A model generated the notes under the pieces. That model was not told where the DNA came from and did no database searches. It was given only the letters and a program-made list of their open reading frames with translations. Below, piece after piece: positions 12,737 to 25,357 of a stretch of DNA of 64,000 nt; positions within the stretch are counted from its first letter, which is position 1; each line of letters begins with the position of its first letter. The DNA is from Chrysomallon squamiferum (taxonomy: Eukaryota; Mollusca; Gastropoda; Neomphalida; Peltospiridae), in NCBI GenBank assembly GCA_012295275.1, contig CM022677.1, positions 11,037,983 through 11,101,982 on the forward strand, read 5' to 3'. A program made the translations under genes and the position numbers.

Positions 12737-13469
12737 TTATAATGATTATGTCAGATTATCTTCTGCTGGTTGACAGACAACAAAAACAGATTTTGATCAA
12801 TATATACATAATAAAAATAAAAACACAGAAAGACTATTCTCTTTTTTTTTTCTTTGTTTGTTTTAAATTATATGAATTATAACAATTTCAGCATGGTTTT
12901 CCATTTATTGTTTTTAGATAAGATGCAATGGGTTTGATTTGCAGATGTCAGGATTTAAAACAGTTGAGAAGAAATATTTTAAGAATATGGTTGTAGGAAA
13001 GAAAGCAACAGGAAAGAAAGAAACACTACATTTTTACTAAAATTCCTATTTTAAATAGGTTAAAGGTATTTCAAATAATTTTTTTGGCCAAACAATATTT
13101 TTAATGCTTCTTAAATACTCATCATAAATATGCAGCTCTTTCATCCATTAATTATCATTCCCCAATTGATAATCCATATGTTTCACCATAAATACTATGT
13201 CAATCTATATCTGTACGTCTCTCTAACATAAGTCAGTTTCCCAATTAAGTTACCCAATTGAGTTTTAATTGTCATTGACCTATCCAATGGGTTCTTAAAA
13301 TGTCTCAATTATCATTTCCTTTAAGGAGCCAGTTAAGAAGCCATTCTCAAATTGAACCATTCAAAGGATAATCCCTTCTCTTTAAGTCCTCAGATCTATC
13401 CCTTTATCTTATCTTCAGATCTATCCCATTATATGGCTTCCCAGATGGCTTCCCACTTAATTACCCATG
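10889..13469. other. Intergenic, microsatellite-rich
   Basis: No supported gene. It contains AC/C-rich sequence near 11,184-11,222, TCTG/TCTA repeats at 11,470-11,520, TTTA at 11,718-11,738, AAT at 11,904-11,943, GA at 12,588-12,609 and GT/TA at 12,685-12,727. 13,070-13,470 is less simple, with repeated 'cccaatt' and 'cagatctatccc' phrases. It may be the upstream part of an LTR-like or promoter element (see 13,477). Confidence 0.5.
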
Positions 13470-13476
13470 ATATCAA

Positions 13477-13936
13477 TATAAAGATGTGAGGGGGCACCAT
13501 TCCTGAGACTCATTAGTGCCATCATTAGAATACATATCACAAACATATCAATAAAATTACTATGGAGTCAGTAAGGTGGATCAAAAATGTGTTATCATGG
13601 CCACATCTATACCAAGTTAGCTACCAGGAAGAACAAGATTTGGTGGAAGTACTCCAAGAAAGTCAGTCTTGGTATGTATAAGGGTCCATATACCGTAGAT
13701 GATTTTATTTATATTTTAAATTTCTGAAATGCAATGATGTGTTAATGAATTCGATTTAATTGGATGGGCAGGATAATCTTGTATATTTCTTCAGATCACA
13801 GTAAAAAATGATAGGATGGGTCTAAGGTTAGAATATCAATATTTCCGAATGACTTCATATTCTGGTATTAATTAGTGTTATATTATGTATTTGTAGGTTG
13901 TGTGGCTACACTCAGCACTACGGTAGATATGACTGA
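13477..13936 (+). CDS. Weak candidate: TATA box plus two-exon 49-residue frame
   Basis: TATAAAG at 13477-13483 is followed by AATAAA at 13550-13555, then ATG 13562. The frame runs to 13671 (MESVRWIKNVLSWPHLYQ... ending LVEVLQESQS) and stops at a GTATGT donor. An acceptor 'tatttgtag' before 13897 continues the frame in phase 2 for 13 more codons (LCGYTQHYGRYD) to TGA 13934-13936. TATA-then-AATAAA before a start is the arrangement expected in an LTR (U3-R), so this may be retrotransposon-derived. I saw no second LTR copy, primer-binding site or polymerase motifs. The second exon also coincides with the start of a dispersed repeat. The product is unrecognised. Confidence 0.28.
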
Positions 13937-14420
13937 ACCCGGTCATTCATGCACCTGATGACGCTGAGATCTCAGACACCAAGTGTTGCAGTTCCATGCG
14001 TGACCACGCTGCGAACTCACTGGAAAAGTCATCACAGATCTTCACTTAGTTACAGCCGAGCTCGGACAAAGGTGCAGGCCGCTTTATCAATCGAGAACAC
14101 TAAGCGCAGTTTACGTAACTAACACAAGACTCCTCCAGTAGCACAGCACCTCTCTGCGTTCATAGCTAACAGATGAGTGGCAGAAGACCGCTGGCCCTTA
14201 TCCAGAGCCATTCCTACTCTACGACACTGGACCAGAGGCTGTTAGCAGGATCATCGCCTTTAGTACAGAACTGGGACACAGGCGCCTGGCCACTGCGACT
14301 GCCAGCTTCATGGATGGCAACTTCTCCATGGCTCCAGCTTAGTTCGCCCAGGTTTATGTGCTTACGGTCGTGGTGTAATCCTAACTCTAATCCTAACTCT
14401 AACTCTAGCTCAACTTCTAA
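13897..14420. repeat. GC-richer dispersed element with telomere-like CCTAACT tail
   Basis: Composition jumps from the AT-rich surroundings to about half GC. It ends in 'aatcctaactctaatcctaa', a degenerate telomere-like array. The reverse complement of 14,341-14,400 recurs at 19,858-19,945 ('cgtaagcacataaacctggg', 'gaactaagctggagccatgg'), so this is a dispersed element. Open frames on both strands (14,173-14,529 +; 14,214-14,444 -) are probably shadows of the element. Confidence 0.7.
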
Positions 14421-16076
14421 ATATAATCCTACCCAAGGCCACAACTTTGATTCTTACGTTAACGCTGCTGTTAATGACCGTAAAATTATTTTGCACATTA
14501 TCGTAACATTGATAATAAAATTTAAATAGCTCTCATCCTAACCATAACATACCTTAAACGTAACCTTAACGACGGGACTGAACTTAATTCTGATGCTAAC
14601 ACCATTTCTAACTGTGCTCTCAGCTTGAACATACAGTGGCCTTCAAATGTATGGCCACGACGTCTAAATATCTCATCTTATTTTCCAAGCGTTCGATTAT
14701 ATGATTTTTTATTTTATTTTATTATCATTTTGTATTCTGTCTCCCGTTCTTTTATTGTTTCGTTCTTTTCATTCAAATTATGTTTGTTTTGTTTTAATTC
14801 TATCATAGTTTATAATTTCTATAATAGTTGTAGCTTTCTTTTACATTTTCTTTTGCATGTTTATTTATTTATTCCTTTCATTCTCTCATCCGTGTTCCAC
14901 ATCCCGCATTGTAATATTACTCTGTAGGGGAAGTGTACGTATATTGATCTTGTAGCAGTTCTCAGCCTCTGATTGTTTGAAAGGTGTTTAGCCACAACTG
15001 TGTGATACCTCGGTCGACATCGTGCATGTTGTGATATTAAAGACAGCGGAAATCAGCTGACGCGGAAAAAAAGGAAAAAAAAGGATAAATCTTATTTCAG
15101 CCATGTAAATTAAATGTTTTGCTATTTTTGTATTTGTGTAGTGGTATATAGAGGCATATGTAGGATATTATATATTTCTAGGTTAGGACAAGTCTCTGCA
15201 TATGGGGATCGAGGAAGTTCGCCTTCCGAAAAATTAGATGTGTTAAAACAAAATGTTCCTTTCGGTTCTGTTTCTTGGTAATTTGGTTCATAGAAATGGG
15301 TCAACCGCCGCTAGGCCTCAGGCCAGACTAGTCTCGATAAACCACGATGTTTTGAACATACAGATATTCCTATGTATGATACACTTTTTTGTTTTTAATT
15401 TGGTAACTTTTTACTGTTGATTATTCAATTTAATTGAATTTTTGAAATATGTCATGCAAATCCAAATGGATTCGGATGTTTTGTTTTGCGGAATCTTTTT
15501 TATTTTTCTTCATCTTCTTTTTATTATTATTATTACTATTATTACGACTTTAATTATTATTATTATTATTATTTTTAAAATCATTATTACTATTTTTCAT
15601 TTTCTTCTTCATATCATTATTAATATTTATTTATTTTTGATGTTTGCCAGGCCAAATTAAATTCATCGTCGGCATGGATTTTGCAGAAACCATTTGGAGA
15701 AAATGCTTTTAAAGAACATTTGTATGAAAAATGAGATGTGAGTGAAATATTTCATAAACTTCAAATATTTCAAGATATATATTTTAATTATTAAAGTTAT
15801 TATGTGTATTGTCATTTTGTTTGAATTACCTCAAGTTTCAGACTTTATATAAAACTTACAATTATGCATCAATGTGTGTGTGTGTGTGTGTGTGTGAATC
15901 ACTAGATTGTATACTGAAAGTTAGAAAATTTCTACAACCCGTGTTGTGTGAAATTTGTGTCCTGTCTGGTAAGCTTGTTATTGTTAGTGATAACACACAG
16001 CTAATCTGTTTTGTCAAGACTAAAGTTTACTTAGTTGCCTTAAATCTTTACCTAGAGATAATGATTACTGCAAAGT

Positions 16077-16148
<72 letters not shown>

Positions 16149-16194
16149 TATATATATATATATATGTGTGTGTGAGAGAGAGAGAGCGATTTTG

Positions 16195-16240
<46 letters not shown>

Positions 16241-16464
16241 AGAGAGTCAGAGAGAGAGAGATATTGGCTGTATGTGTGTGTAACTGTGTCTTAGCTAATT
16301 TCATTCATAATTAAAAATAACTGAAATATCAACAAATGATAATAAGCAGAAAAAATGTGTTTGTCTGACAAATGTAGATTGATACAAAAATATCATATTT
16401 TTATTAAAATTAATAAACTTTATACTTACTACTGGTGTTAAATATTTTCTGTAGGTCACTTCAG
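14421..16464. other. Intergenic, no supported gene
   Basis: AT-rich, with a somewhat GC-richer unique patch at 15,180-15,350. Long simple repeats occur at 15,872-15,894 (GT), 16,080-16,146 (GA), 16,147-16,165 (TA) and 16,199-16,232 (GT). The 161-codon frame at 15,809-16,294 is produced by these repeats. Confidence 0.7.
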
Positions 16465-16555
16465 TATTATTGAGGTCCTGTCTAGAAAGGTAATTTACAT
16501 CATGTAGAAGGATGAATCAGCTGTTACAGAAACCATTCTCATGCATTCTGAGTTG
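16465..16555 (+). pseudogene. Decayed copy of the 42.83 kb exon
   Basis: After 'cacttcag', the frame reads SIIEVLSRKVIYIM-stop-KDESAVTE. This is the same exon as the minus-strand 42,832-42,922 (IVQLLSRKGIYIMEKDESAV), but TAG at 16505-16507 replaces the Glu codon and the 3' half has diverged. The partner terminal exon follows at 17,395, mirroring the order at 42.9 to 42.0 kb. I read this as the remnant of a duplicated gene end. It could instead be an old dispersed exon-bearing repeat. Confidence 0.6.
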
Positions 16556-17394
16556 TGAGTTTATTTTATTTTATGTCTTAGAGACAATTCTTAATTAACA
16601 ATAAAACAGTCTAATAATAATCAGTTATTTGCTGTTTTGTTAATTATTATTTTTATTATTATTATTAATATTATCATTATAATGCTTTACTTGGTGACAT
16701 GGGGATTCCCCTAAGTTGTAAATGTGTATCTGTCTTGGGCAGGTACAACCCGAGTTGACTTGCTCTAGTGTGGGATCTATGTATGCAGTATATTATAAAT
16801 ACCACAACACTAGAACAGAACAAACACAAGAACTTTTAAAAACTGTATTCGCACTAACGTTGAACATTCAGTGGTAAAGACTAAGATAGATCAAATAGAA
16901 ATATTGTAATCTGTCACATCAATCACATACGGGTTAATACAGTGAAACCAGCAAATACATAAACAACTAGTTACCAGGTGTGTTTAGGGGACAGCGATGG
17001 TTCCACATTTCTCTCCTAACAAAAGAATCTCCAGGCTTTTATAAGAAAAAAAGGGACTTGTTTACTTTGGCAACTTTGAACTTTGCCACTAGACGTGTGT
17101 CGCCAGATCATTCTGTAAAACAAGAACCTGTAACACTCAGGCATTTTGTTGATTTGGCTGACAGAATCAATAGTCAGGATACATGACTTTCACAAGTGGA
17201 AAATTCTTCCCTCACACTTGGTAACATTATTTATTAAAGGGACAAGCTAGGCGAAAAACCAAATCCGTTATCTTTTAGGTTAAAGAATTGAAAAATGTGA
17301 TTATTTTGTGGTAAATTTCTATATTTTAAAATAAAAGAAGAAGAAGTATCATATTTTATACGTATTTTAAAATGTTTGACTTTCCTGTTACCAG

Positions 17395-17607
17395 ATGGAA
17401 TGTCAGCCTTCACACAGTGTCACTGTTCCTGTGATGACAGACACACTAAAATACACTGGAGATGGATGTACTGTAGCTGTTGTCTATATTTATGTTGACC
17501 ACAATCTCTCAATTTTCATGGTTTGTTTAATATCTTTTTGCACTATTTTTGTAAATAAAATAATATATCAGATGGTAACTTTAAAATTTATGAATGTTAA
17601 TATCTAG
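17395..17607 (+). CDS. Terminal-exon-like frame, paralogue of the 42.0 kb exon
   Basis: Directly after the acceptor 'tttcctgttaccag' an ATG opens MECQPSHSVTVPVMTDTLKY... and then TGDGCTVAVVYIYVDHNLSI, ending at TAG 17605-17607. The first 30 codons are also readable in the inverted copy at 42.0 kb, where the matching frame stops right after TVAVV. The start codon sits exactly at the splice junction, so this is probably the last exon of a longer decayed gene and not a 70-residue protein. AATAAA at 17554 falls inside the frame, which argues that the real stop or cleavage is earlier. The product is unrecognised. Confidence 0.3.
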   Translation: MECQPSHSVTVPVMTDTLKYTGDGCTVAVVYIYVDHNLSIFMVCLISFCTIFVNKIIYQMVTLKFMNVNI

Positions 17608-17694
17608 TAAGACAGATGTGTTGTTGTTGTTTTTAAATTTTATATTTCATAATTGACAAATTCTTATTTTATTATTAGGTCAGGCTTTCTGTTC

Positions 17695-17696
<2 letters not shown>

Positions 17697-17772
<76 letters not shown>
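17697..17772. repeat. CT microsatellite
   Basis: About 38 uninterrupted CT dinucleotides. Confidence 0.98.
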
Positions 17773-17776
<4 letters not shown>

Positions 17777-18479
17777 AATATGTTATTAAATATGTATTGC
17801 CTCATTGTTATTTATTTATTTTTCAGAGATATGTTTGAAAGATGGGTTAGGAACAGCTAATTCTTTATGTAATCTACACCTCATCAAAACATTCTGTGAA
17901 CAGTATCTTACCATCAACTTTTTCCACTTGATAAAACTGACATCTTCTGAATGGTCAGGAAACAGAAAGTAAGTTTTGTGAGAAGTTTAAGTTATGGTTC
18001 AGAATTTTACTTTAAAAAAATGTACATTGCAAGCCAAAAATTGTATTATATCTTTTATTATATGAATTTATGAAATTTGTTATTGTACTGGAAAAATTGA
18101 TATTTGTAATATTAAGTTTTAGTGTACAGACTGATGAATGCTTCTACCTATGTAAATATATTTGTATTATTTAAAGTGGATGCTTTCAGGTTTTTTGAAG
18201 ATCCTTATATAATGTCAGTATTTCAGAAGCTGTCAATAAAGAAAGTTAATTTTAAATGAGTGCTCCTCAGTTAAATCTTATGAAGATTTATTTCATCAGA
18301 CAGCTTACATTGCAGGGTTTATTATTATTTGTATTAATGTTAATTCAGGTAATGCAAGTCAAATGTCACGAAACACCAAGTACTCATTAGCTTTCACAAA
18401 ACTGAGTTGAGATTCAGAACTAAACAAGTCAAACTCTACTCTGTAAGTATTCACTTAATCAACTGTGTTAAACTTATTG

Positions 18480-18520
18480 TGATGGATAGACTGGCTCAGT
18501 GGTTAGAGTACATGATAACT
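18480..18520 (+). mobile_element. Truncated tRNA-derived SINE head
   Basis: 'gactggctcagtggttagag' includes a tRNA A-box (TGGCTCAGTGG, 18492-18502). It is identical to the longer copy at 60,176, but the B-box part is missing and the sequence turns AT-rich at once. Confidence 0.6.
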
Positions 18521-21500
18521 TAGAATACTTCATTATTTCCATATTTCCATTAGCATTGTTTTATTCTTGTTTCTGGTGTCCACAATCATTATATATTCTT
18601 TATCTTATGATTTTTTTAATTCTTCTTATATTTTTATTATTATTTTATTTATTTATTTGTTATTCTTTCATCTCTATATTTATTTTTCCATCATTAACAT
18701 CATTCCTCCATACAAAAACTTTAACAGACTGAGTATGCCAGCATTATACACTAATTTACTCAGTCTGTGAGGTTTTGGTTTACATTTCTGATATTTTTTG
18801 ATATATAGATAAATTAAAATAAAAAATAAAATAAAATATTGGGTAAGTCATCCTTTATATACAAGCCTGTTAAAATATTGTTATTCTTTATTATTAGGAA
18901 ATGCTGGTACCAGTCAACATGGAATATATAAATTACAGCATCACACATATTCATTAAGTTCAATTTTTATAAGTAAAATTAACTAATTTGATCATCCATT
19001 AGTTTAAAACATATTTATCATTTCTTCATTTAGTCATCCACACTTGTTTTCGTCATCTGTATTAACTTTACTTTTTTAAATTTAATCAGTTCTTGGAGGT
19101 TTTTAAAAAAAATGTGTAGCATTATTATCTTTATTATTATTATTATCTAAAAACCTTTTTGCTTTTCACTTAATTCTCACTTTGCTTATTTACAGAATTT
19201 TCATCACTTATCAAAAATAGTGACTGTAGAACTTTCAAAAAACAAAACAAATAATAATAATAAAATAAAAATAAAAATAAAGCTTTTTTGAAATCCATGA
19301 ATTAAAGTTATTCTTTTAATATGTCAGATTAGTAATTTATTGTTTTAAATAATTATAATATAAAATATAATTCTAAAATATTTCAGTTTTTAGGTGTTAT
19401 AGAAACACATTTAATTTTTTGACAAAGTGCACACATGAATGTAAGCAGAATTTTCAGAATGTATACCATATTGAAACATGCATCAAAATAATGATATTAA
19501 TAATGTAGTTAGAAATCACCATTTTGTTATATCATAAATTATCTTTTCTGGTAAATTTTATTTTAAATCTTTATTTGCAGGTTAAATTAGCTTGCTACTT
19601 GTTTATTAATTTTCTTATTTTTAAAGCCCTGCTAATTATTATTATTAATCTAAATTAAGCCATTGCTAAATTTAATGGACCAGAAATACTGAAATCTGTT
19701 ATTCTCGGATTTATGTGTTTAAGCTTTATTCACATGTATTATTACATGTACAATCAAAACACTATCTAGAGCATTTAATTAATTTTCATGGAAAATTTGT
19801 TACTAAACTTAATAAGTGGTTAATTGTTACAATAAATTAAAGATGCTATAAAGCATTATTAGGATTAGGGTTAGGATTAGAGTTAGGATTACACCAATAC
19901 CGTAAGCACATAAACCTGGGAGAACTAAGCTGGAGCCATGGAGAATAGTAATTTATAATGTAAAATCTGATCAATATCTAATTTGTTTGTACACATGTAA
20001 TATTCTATTTTGATTTTGATTTTCTTTCTTAAATTATTATTATTAGTAGTAGTAGTAGTAGTAGTAATTAAATTTGAAACGTATCAGTTTTCATCTACAT
20101 ATTTTGTTCTCATTGTTCTATAATTCGTATTTGGATTTTTCTGTTTTCATCTTTTTTTTTAAATTATTTTTTTAATATAAATTTATTTATTTATTTATTA
20201 TGTCACAAAATAATTTTTGTAAATCCAAATAATATAATACAATGTTTTTAAATTAATTATTTTGTTTTTGTTTTTCTGTTAGTTTCCTGCATTGTACTTA
20301 ATTATTTTTTTTTTTTAGTTGTTTGTCAAATATAATTCATAGGGTGTTATCTATAAGCCAGTAACACTAGGCATCATTTTTTTTCTTTTCATTTTGTAAT
20401 TTTTGTTTCAGATTTCTTGTATTTGCTTTTTACACTTGAATATTGGCTGTGATACTGATAGCCTTGTTGCTGTGAACAGGCAGATATTTGTAAACAAAAA
20501 TATCAAAAGTGTGTTTTGAATTTGATGTGTTCTTTATTATTGTTTTTGTTCTCTCACTGTTAACATAAACTGTGAAGACTGAAAAAGTTGTTTATTACAA
20601 GCTGCAGCCAAAACTCAAATAACAGTGAACCAAAACTGAAACGAAAAGCTGAAGCAGACAAACCTCAAGTTGCGTCCCTTTGGCTGACACACCTTGCATG
20701 GAACATCAGAAGTCACAGAGAAGATAAAGCATGCAATGTGACCATATTCCAGTTCACTTATTGCATTAAAACATTGCATCGGCCAGTCACTGTCCATGGT
20801 CAAAGGTCAGATGTCCTGACAGGTTAAAAACAGCAAAAGTATGTTGATTATACACATAATATAAATATTACTAAAAACCTGTTAACAACAACCCACATGA
20901 TTCTGTTTTCTTTTCCTGTAACTTATAGCTGAATTTGAATACAACACAGTATTTAGAAATACCATTTGTTTTCAAAAATAAAACTGGTAAATAAATCAAG
21001 AGATGTTTCATTTTATGATATTTTTGTTTATTTTCCAGTCTGACTTTAAATCTAGTTCCTAATCAATTACCAGCTACACATCAGCCAAAGAAAAATATTC
21101 ACATAAAAATAAAACAGTTTTATATCACATTTGATATTTATATATTATTTACAAAAATATATGTGACCAACTGTTCTTAAACCAATCAAAATGATTTTCT
21201 CAGACATATTATCGAATCAAAAATAGTTTACTATCTGTATTGATCATTCATAACAGATGTATCTATTTTAGCTTTTTTAAACTATTGAATTTGTAATTCA
21301 CTCTTAAATCTTACTGTAATTTTATATTTATACCATCCTGTATAAATATATATATATATATATATTATAATATTTTCATTGAGTTGGTTAATTATACAGT
21401 ATGAATATTTTTATTAAGTGTTTAAGAACATTATTTCAGTCATTTCTGTAACAATAATGACAGAAATTAGACTCTTTCAAATTAATGTCTCATATCAAAT

Positions 21501-21842
21501 GGTGAAATATAAAAATTTTATTTTTATTATTATTATTATTATTGTCATTATTATTATTACTATTACCACTACTATTACTACTGTTATCAAAATTATTATT
21601 ATTAATATTCACTAGTCTTCATTTTTTCAGTTTCACTCAACAAAACAAAACCTTTAGTTGGGAAAAAAAAATCTTTTGTTGACCTTAAATATGCAAATAT
21701 GTAGATTTTGTATTTGTTTGCCAATATGATAAAAAATTCATAAATAGATTGTCATGCAATAAAAAAAATCATGTATTTCAGCTAAGAATGTTGTTTAGTT
21801 TTATTTCCAAATGAAGGAACCCAGTGAATAGGCAGAATTATT

Positions 21843-21889
<47 letters not shown>

Positions 21890-22483
21890 AGTAGTAATTA
21901 TAATAATAATAATAGTAATACTATACAACAATAATAATAGTAATTATAATAACAGTAATAGTAATTACAACAGAAAGGGTAATAAAAATAATAATAGTAA
22001 TTATAATAATAAAAAAATCAAATAATTCAAATTAATTCTCTTTATTCAGAAATAACTAATGTGAGTTTGTTATTTTTATTCTCTCTTGATAAAATACTAA
22101 GTGAAGTAACAATAATCAATATGCTTTTTTACAAAATCTGATGGTAGAGAAAAATAAGTTATATTCATTTTTGCTCATTCTAACAACCATTTGATTAAAT
22201 AACTAGATGTCAACAGTCCAAATTTGTCTAACGTTGTGGTGGAATTTAAGACTGTGTTGATTCTGCTGAAAATTTAGTTAACTTGGCTGCACATTGAGTT
22301 TGAAATACAGTGATGATGTCACTTCTAGCTCTGTTTTTCACTTTAATGTTTTACTATATCCAACCAAAAAATAAAAAATAAACAAGTAAAATAAAAAAAT
22401 TAATAAATAATAATTAATAATAATAAATACAACAAATAAATAAAATAATTATGAAAAGAGATAGAAACACGTGAATGAGGCAG
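18521..22483. other. Long gene-poor AT-rich region
   Basis: No supported gene. It includes an inverted copy of the 14.3 kb element at 19,858-19,950 beginning 'ttaggattagggttaggatt', TAG repeats at 20,045-20,066 and AAT repeats at 21,849-21,888 and onward. A 20,588-20,827 frame (MFITSCSQNSNNSEPKLKRK...) has slightly less AT-rich sequence but no splice context and no recognisable motif. Confidence 0.55.
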
Positions 22484-22645
22484 ATAATTAGACTGAGACA
22501 ATTTAGAGACAATGAGACAGTGACAAAGACCGAGCTAAGTGAATGAAAGAGACGGCTGAATAAGACTGAGACAAGTTAGAGATACAAATGAGACAGAGAC
22601 AAGTTATAAAGACAGCTAAGTGAATGAGAGAGACAGCTGAATAAG
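22484..22645. repeat. Two-copy tandem repeat, about 80 bp
   Basis: 'agactgagacaa(t/g)ttagaga' through 'gctaagtgaatga(a/g)agagac' and 'ggctgaata' occurs twice in succession. It is purine-rich on the plus strand. Confidence 0.7.
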
Positions 22646-22855
22646 ATATTTTACTTTCATTCAGACACTCAAAGAAAAAACAGATTATATAAACATATAT
22701 ATTTCATTAATGTTTCCTCATCTATCATAGTAAAAATAAAAAACTTCCTCATACATAAATGAAACAATTCCAGTGAAAGTCTGTCACTGTTGTCATTGTG
22801 CATAGTGAAATTTCTACATATTTTTAGTACTCCAAAAACATTACGAACAGCCCCT

Positions 22856-23100
22856 TTACGATGGCAACGACGGCGACATTAACAGAGATAATAATCATAT
22901 ATTTTAATACAGGACGGGCACGGTCAGAAAATACGAATAACAGCGAATGAAAAACGAAAAGGAATAATGAGCAGTACATCGATAACGTTAGAGGCAAGAC
23001 CGTTACGACGGCAACGACGTCGACATCAGTGCAAATTACAATACTATATTTTAATAGGTGATGCGCGCGCTCAGAAAGTATGAGGAATAATTAATAAAAA
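22856..23100. repeat. CpG-rich two-copy repeat in AT-rich DNA
   Basis: 'ttacgatggcaacgacggcg' near 22,857 and 'ttacgacggcaacgacgtcg' near 23,003 begin two related units of about 146 bp. Both continue with 'atattttaata', a GC-rich 'cgggcacg' or 'gcgcgcgc' core and 'tcagaaa(a/g)ta'. Local CpG density is far above the flanks. Confidence 0.65.
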
Positions 23101-23199
23101 GCGCTGTTTTTAAAACATCGTTGTTTTTTATTTATATTTTTATATTTGCACTTTTTGTTCGTGCGGTTGTTTCTCCTATTTTATTTGTATTGGATGTGG

Positions 23200-23314
23200 T
23201 GTGTGTGTGTATGCGCGCGCGGGTGTTTGTTAGTGAGTGAAAGTGTGTGTGTGTGTGTGTATAAGAGTGATTGAGTGAGAGTGTGTGTGTGTGTGTGTGT
23301 GTGTGAGTGAGTGG

Positions 23315-23349
<35 letters not shown>

Positions 23350-23350
23350 A
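23200..23350. repeat. GT/GAGT microsatellite cluster
   Basis: Several GT runs are separated by 'gagtgagtg' phrases. Confidence 0.95.
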
Positions 23351-24717
23351 AATCTTTTCTTCTTCAATTCCGTTTCTTTCATGTTTTGATTTTAAAATCT
23401 TATGTTAGGCAGAATAAGAAGAATAAAATGAAGTAGAATAGTTGATGGCGCTTGGTACCCCCACCCCAAAACACAACAATGATCTGTATTAGCTGTTAAT
23501 AATAAACTTATAACAAGAGAACAACCTTGTACTTCATGATATTATACACATTAATCATATTTTACACACAGACAGATATATAGATAGGGGAACATTAAGA
23601 AACAATGTAAAATAGTTTTAAAATTTCAATGAAATAATGACAGAATAATTTTATTTTTATCTTATAAATATTTATTTCAGTTTTATTTTAATTACATATA
23701 TGCAACATACCGCTTCGAAGTGTCCGTTTTATTAAATGTAACGTGATATTTTACTTTATAATTCTAAATCGTATAATAGAAAGGTGTAATTTTACTGTAC
23801 GTGGAACTTGAATATTATAAACTACAGAAAATATTGATCGCTATATCTATTAGATATTACTGACAGTTATAAATGGTAATTCTACATGGCGTTATGAAAA
23901 TAAGCGGTTTCATTACCTGTAAAAAGAAAAAGCTGAGAATTAATTGCTGGTTGAACAATGATATTTACAGTTTGTAGATTAAGTATGTTGAGACAAATTA
24001 ATATCATATATTTATATCGGGTTATATTTTAAAATATCAGAGTTAATTCCCTGGAATCACGATAGTGTGTACTGATTAGCTGAGAATAAACGAATTAGTT
24101 ATTTTATTATGCGAAATTTAATTTTTTTTCGTTACATTCATTAAAAGGGGTACATCAGCACAAGTTGTATAGGATAATATACTTTACATTTCAGATTACA
24201 CCTGAAGATATTAATACAACCACTCCACCAGTAATAATCTATATAACAGTGAAGCAGACACCATAATTGTCCTGATTTTTTGTCAACAGCAGAACAATAA
24301 CAACGATAATAATATCTTTATTTTTTATTTTGTTTTTATTTTTCTGTAAAAACGGAAGCTTCCTATATATGTTTGACGCTATTCTCTAAGTTTCATTAGA
24401 ACTGTTACTTCGAATTTTTTTATTAGGCCTTGTAAAGTTAACAGAGAAATCAAATTTATTCTTAGTGTATTGTTTCTGTCGAGATAAAAACTAAATACTT
24501 CTTTTTTGAAAAGTATATAATAATGATAATAATAATAATAATAAACTGATTTATTTATAATATAAATTACACGAGAAATCGTGAACTTTTATAAAACCAC
24601 ATTTAACTAAAGAATATCGCTGTTTACACTGATAATGTTACCCATCGATAACAAAATAAGCCGCAAGTTTTATAACGTCTGGATTATTTATATGAGACAT
24701 TAAAATTGCATTAATTA
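23351..24717. other. Gene-poor AT-rich stretch
   Basis: No supported gene. 23,885-23,905 shares 'ggcgttatgaaaataag' with 5,595-5,611, and there are weak similarities around it. A short AAT run lies at 24,525-24,545. Confidence 0.5.
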
Positions 24718-25357
24718 GAGATTATCAGTTATATTATTGAATAAACATGGAATTTCATTCTAGATTAACTTACTTTTTTCAGTGTTTAAAAAAAAAATCT
24801 GATATATTCTTAATTACATAATTTGATAAATTTGAATTTTAGATTAATCATGTAATTTCATGTAGGGAGAGATGTAAATTGTGTCGCGGAATGTCATGTT
24901 ACTGCTGTCATAACACAAAGTATCACATTATGACATTGAAAGGTCACAGTTAATTTTCAGTAATATCAATAATAAATATCAATAATAAATACAGTATTCA
25001 TCTAGCACTTTACGCCTTTCTGTATAGTCTTATTATTAATGTTAACACACCACAATTTTTCAGTATATAAGAAGGCGTTTTTCAGGTTTCTCAATAAAAA
25101 AAACAACATTAATTCTAAAAGCTAGGGTTCATTTTAATATTATCGCCGAATAATACAGGAGGAAAATGTATATGCGCAATCTGTATGTGCGTGTGTGTGT
25201 GTCCATATCTATTTGTCTGTATAAAAATATAAAATTATCCTATTTAAATTTATTTTGTGAATATGAAAGTGTAAGAAAAATGCCTTTTGTAAACTGCGAA
25301 TTTGAAAAAGGACTCAATAAATTTATTGAAATGTACGCAAACTAATAAAAACATGTT
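24718..25357 (+). repeat. Duplicated block, copy 1 of 3 (others 30.19-31.02 and 31.50-31.60 kb)
   Basis: 'gagattatcagttatattat' at 24,718 recurs at 30,198. The match then continues through 'gtagggagagatgtaaattg', 'tgtcgcggaatgtcatg', 'ggcgtttttcaggtttct' and the region near 'cgcaaactaataaaaacatg'. It abuts arm B of the inverted duplication. Confidence 0.8.

Larger units (their letters stand above)
17269..18480 (+). repeat. Duplicated gene-end block (copies at 41.85-42.14 kb inverted and 59.44-60.17 kb direct)
   Basis: 17,270-17,610 matches the reverse complement of 41,850-42,140, including the acceptor 'cctgttaccag', the block 'tcagccttcacacagtgtca' and the AATAAA (17554-17559). 17,290-17,390 and 17,930-18,480 match 59,450-59,530 and 59,630-60,170 in direct orientation, including 'ttagtgtacagac' and 'cattgcagggtt'. 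A long CT run (17,697-17,772) interrupts the block. It ends at the SINE head at 18,480. Confidence 0.75.

Noticed and set aside
14380-14420. Interstitial telomere
   Set aside because: The motif is degenerate, about 40 bp long and mirrored at 19.86 kb together with non-telomeric sequence, so it belongs to a dispersed element.
15809-16304. Glu/Arg-rich frame (+) and Ser/Leu/His frame (-)
   Set aside because: Both arise from GA and GT runs. The frames at 17,653-17,838, 41,565-41,816, 42,126-42,320 and 43,052-43,252 are the same kind.
20588-20827. 79-codon frame with a Lys-rich start
   Set aside because: No conserved copy, poor start context, and an equally open minus shadow. It could be an exon, but I cannot support it.
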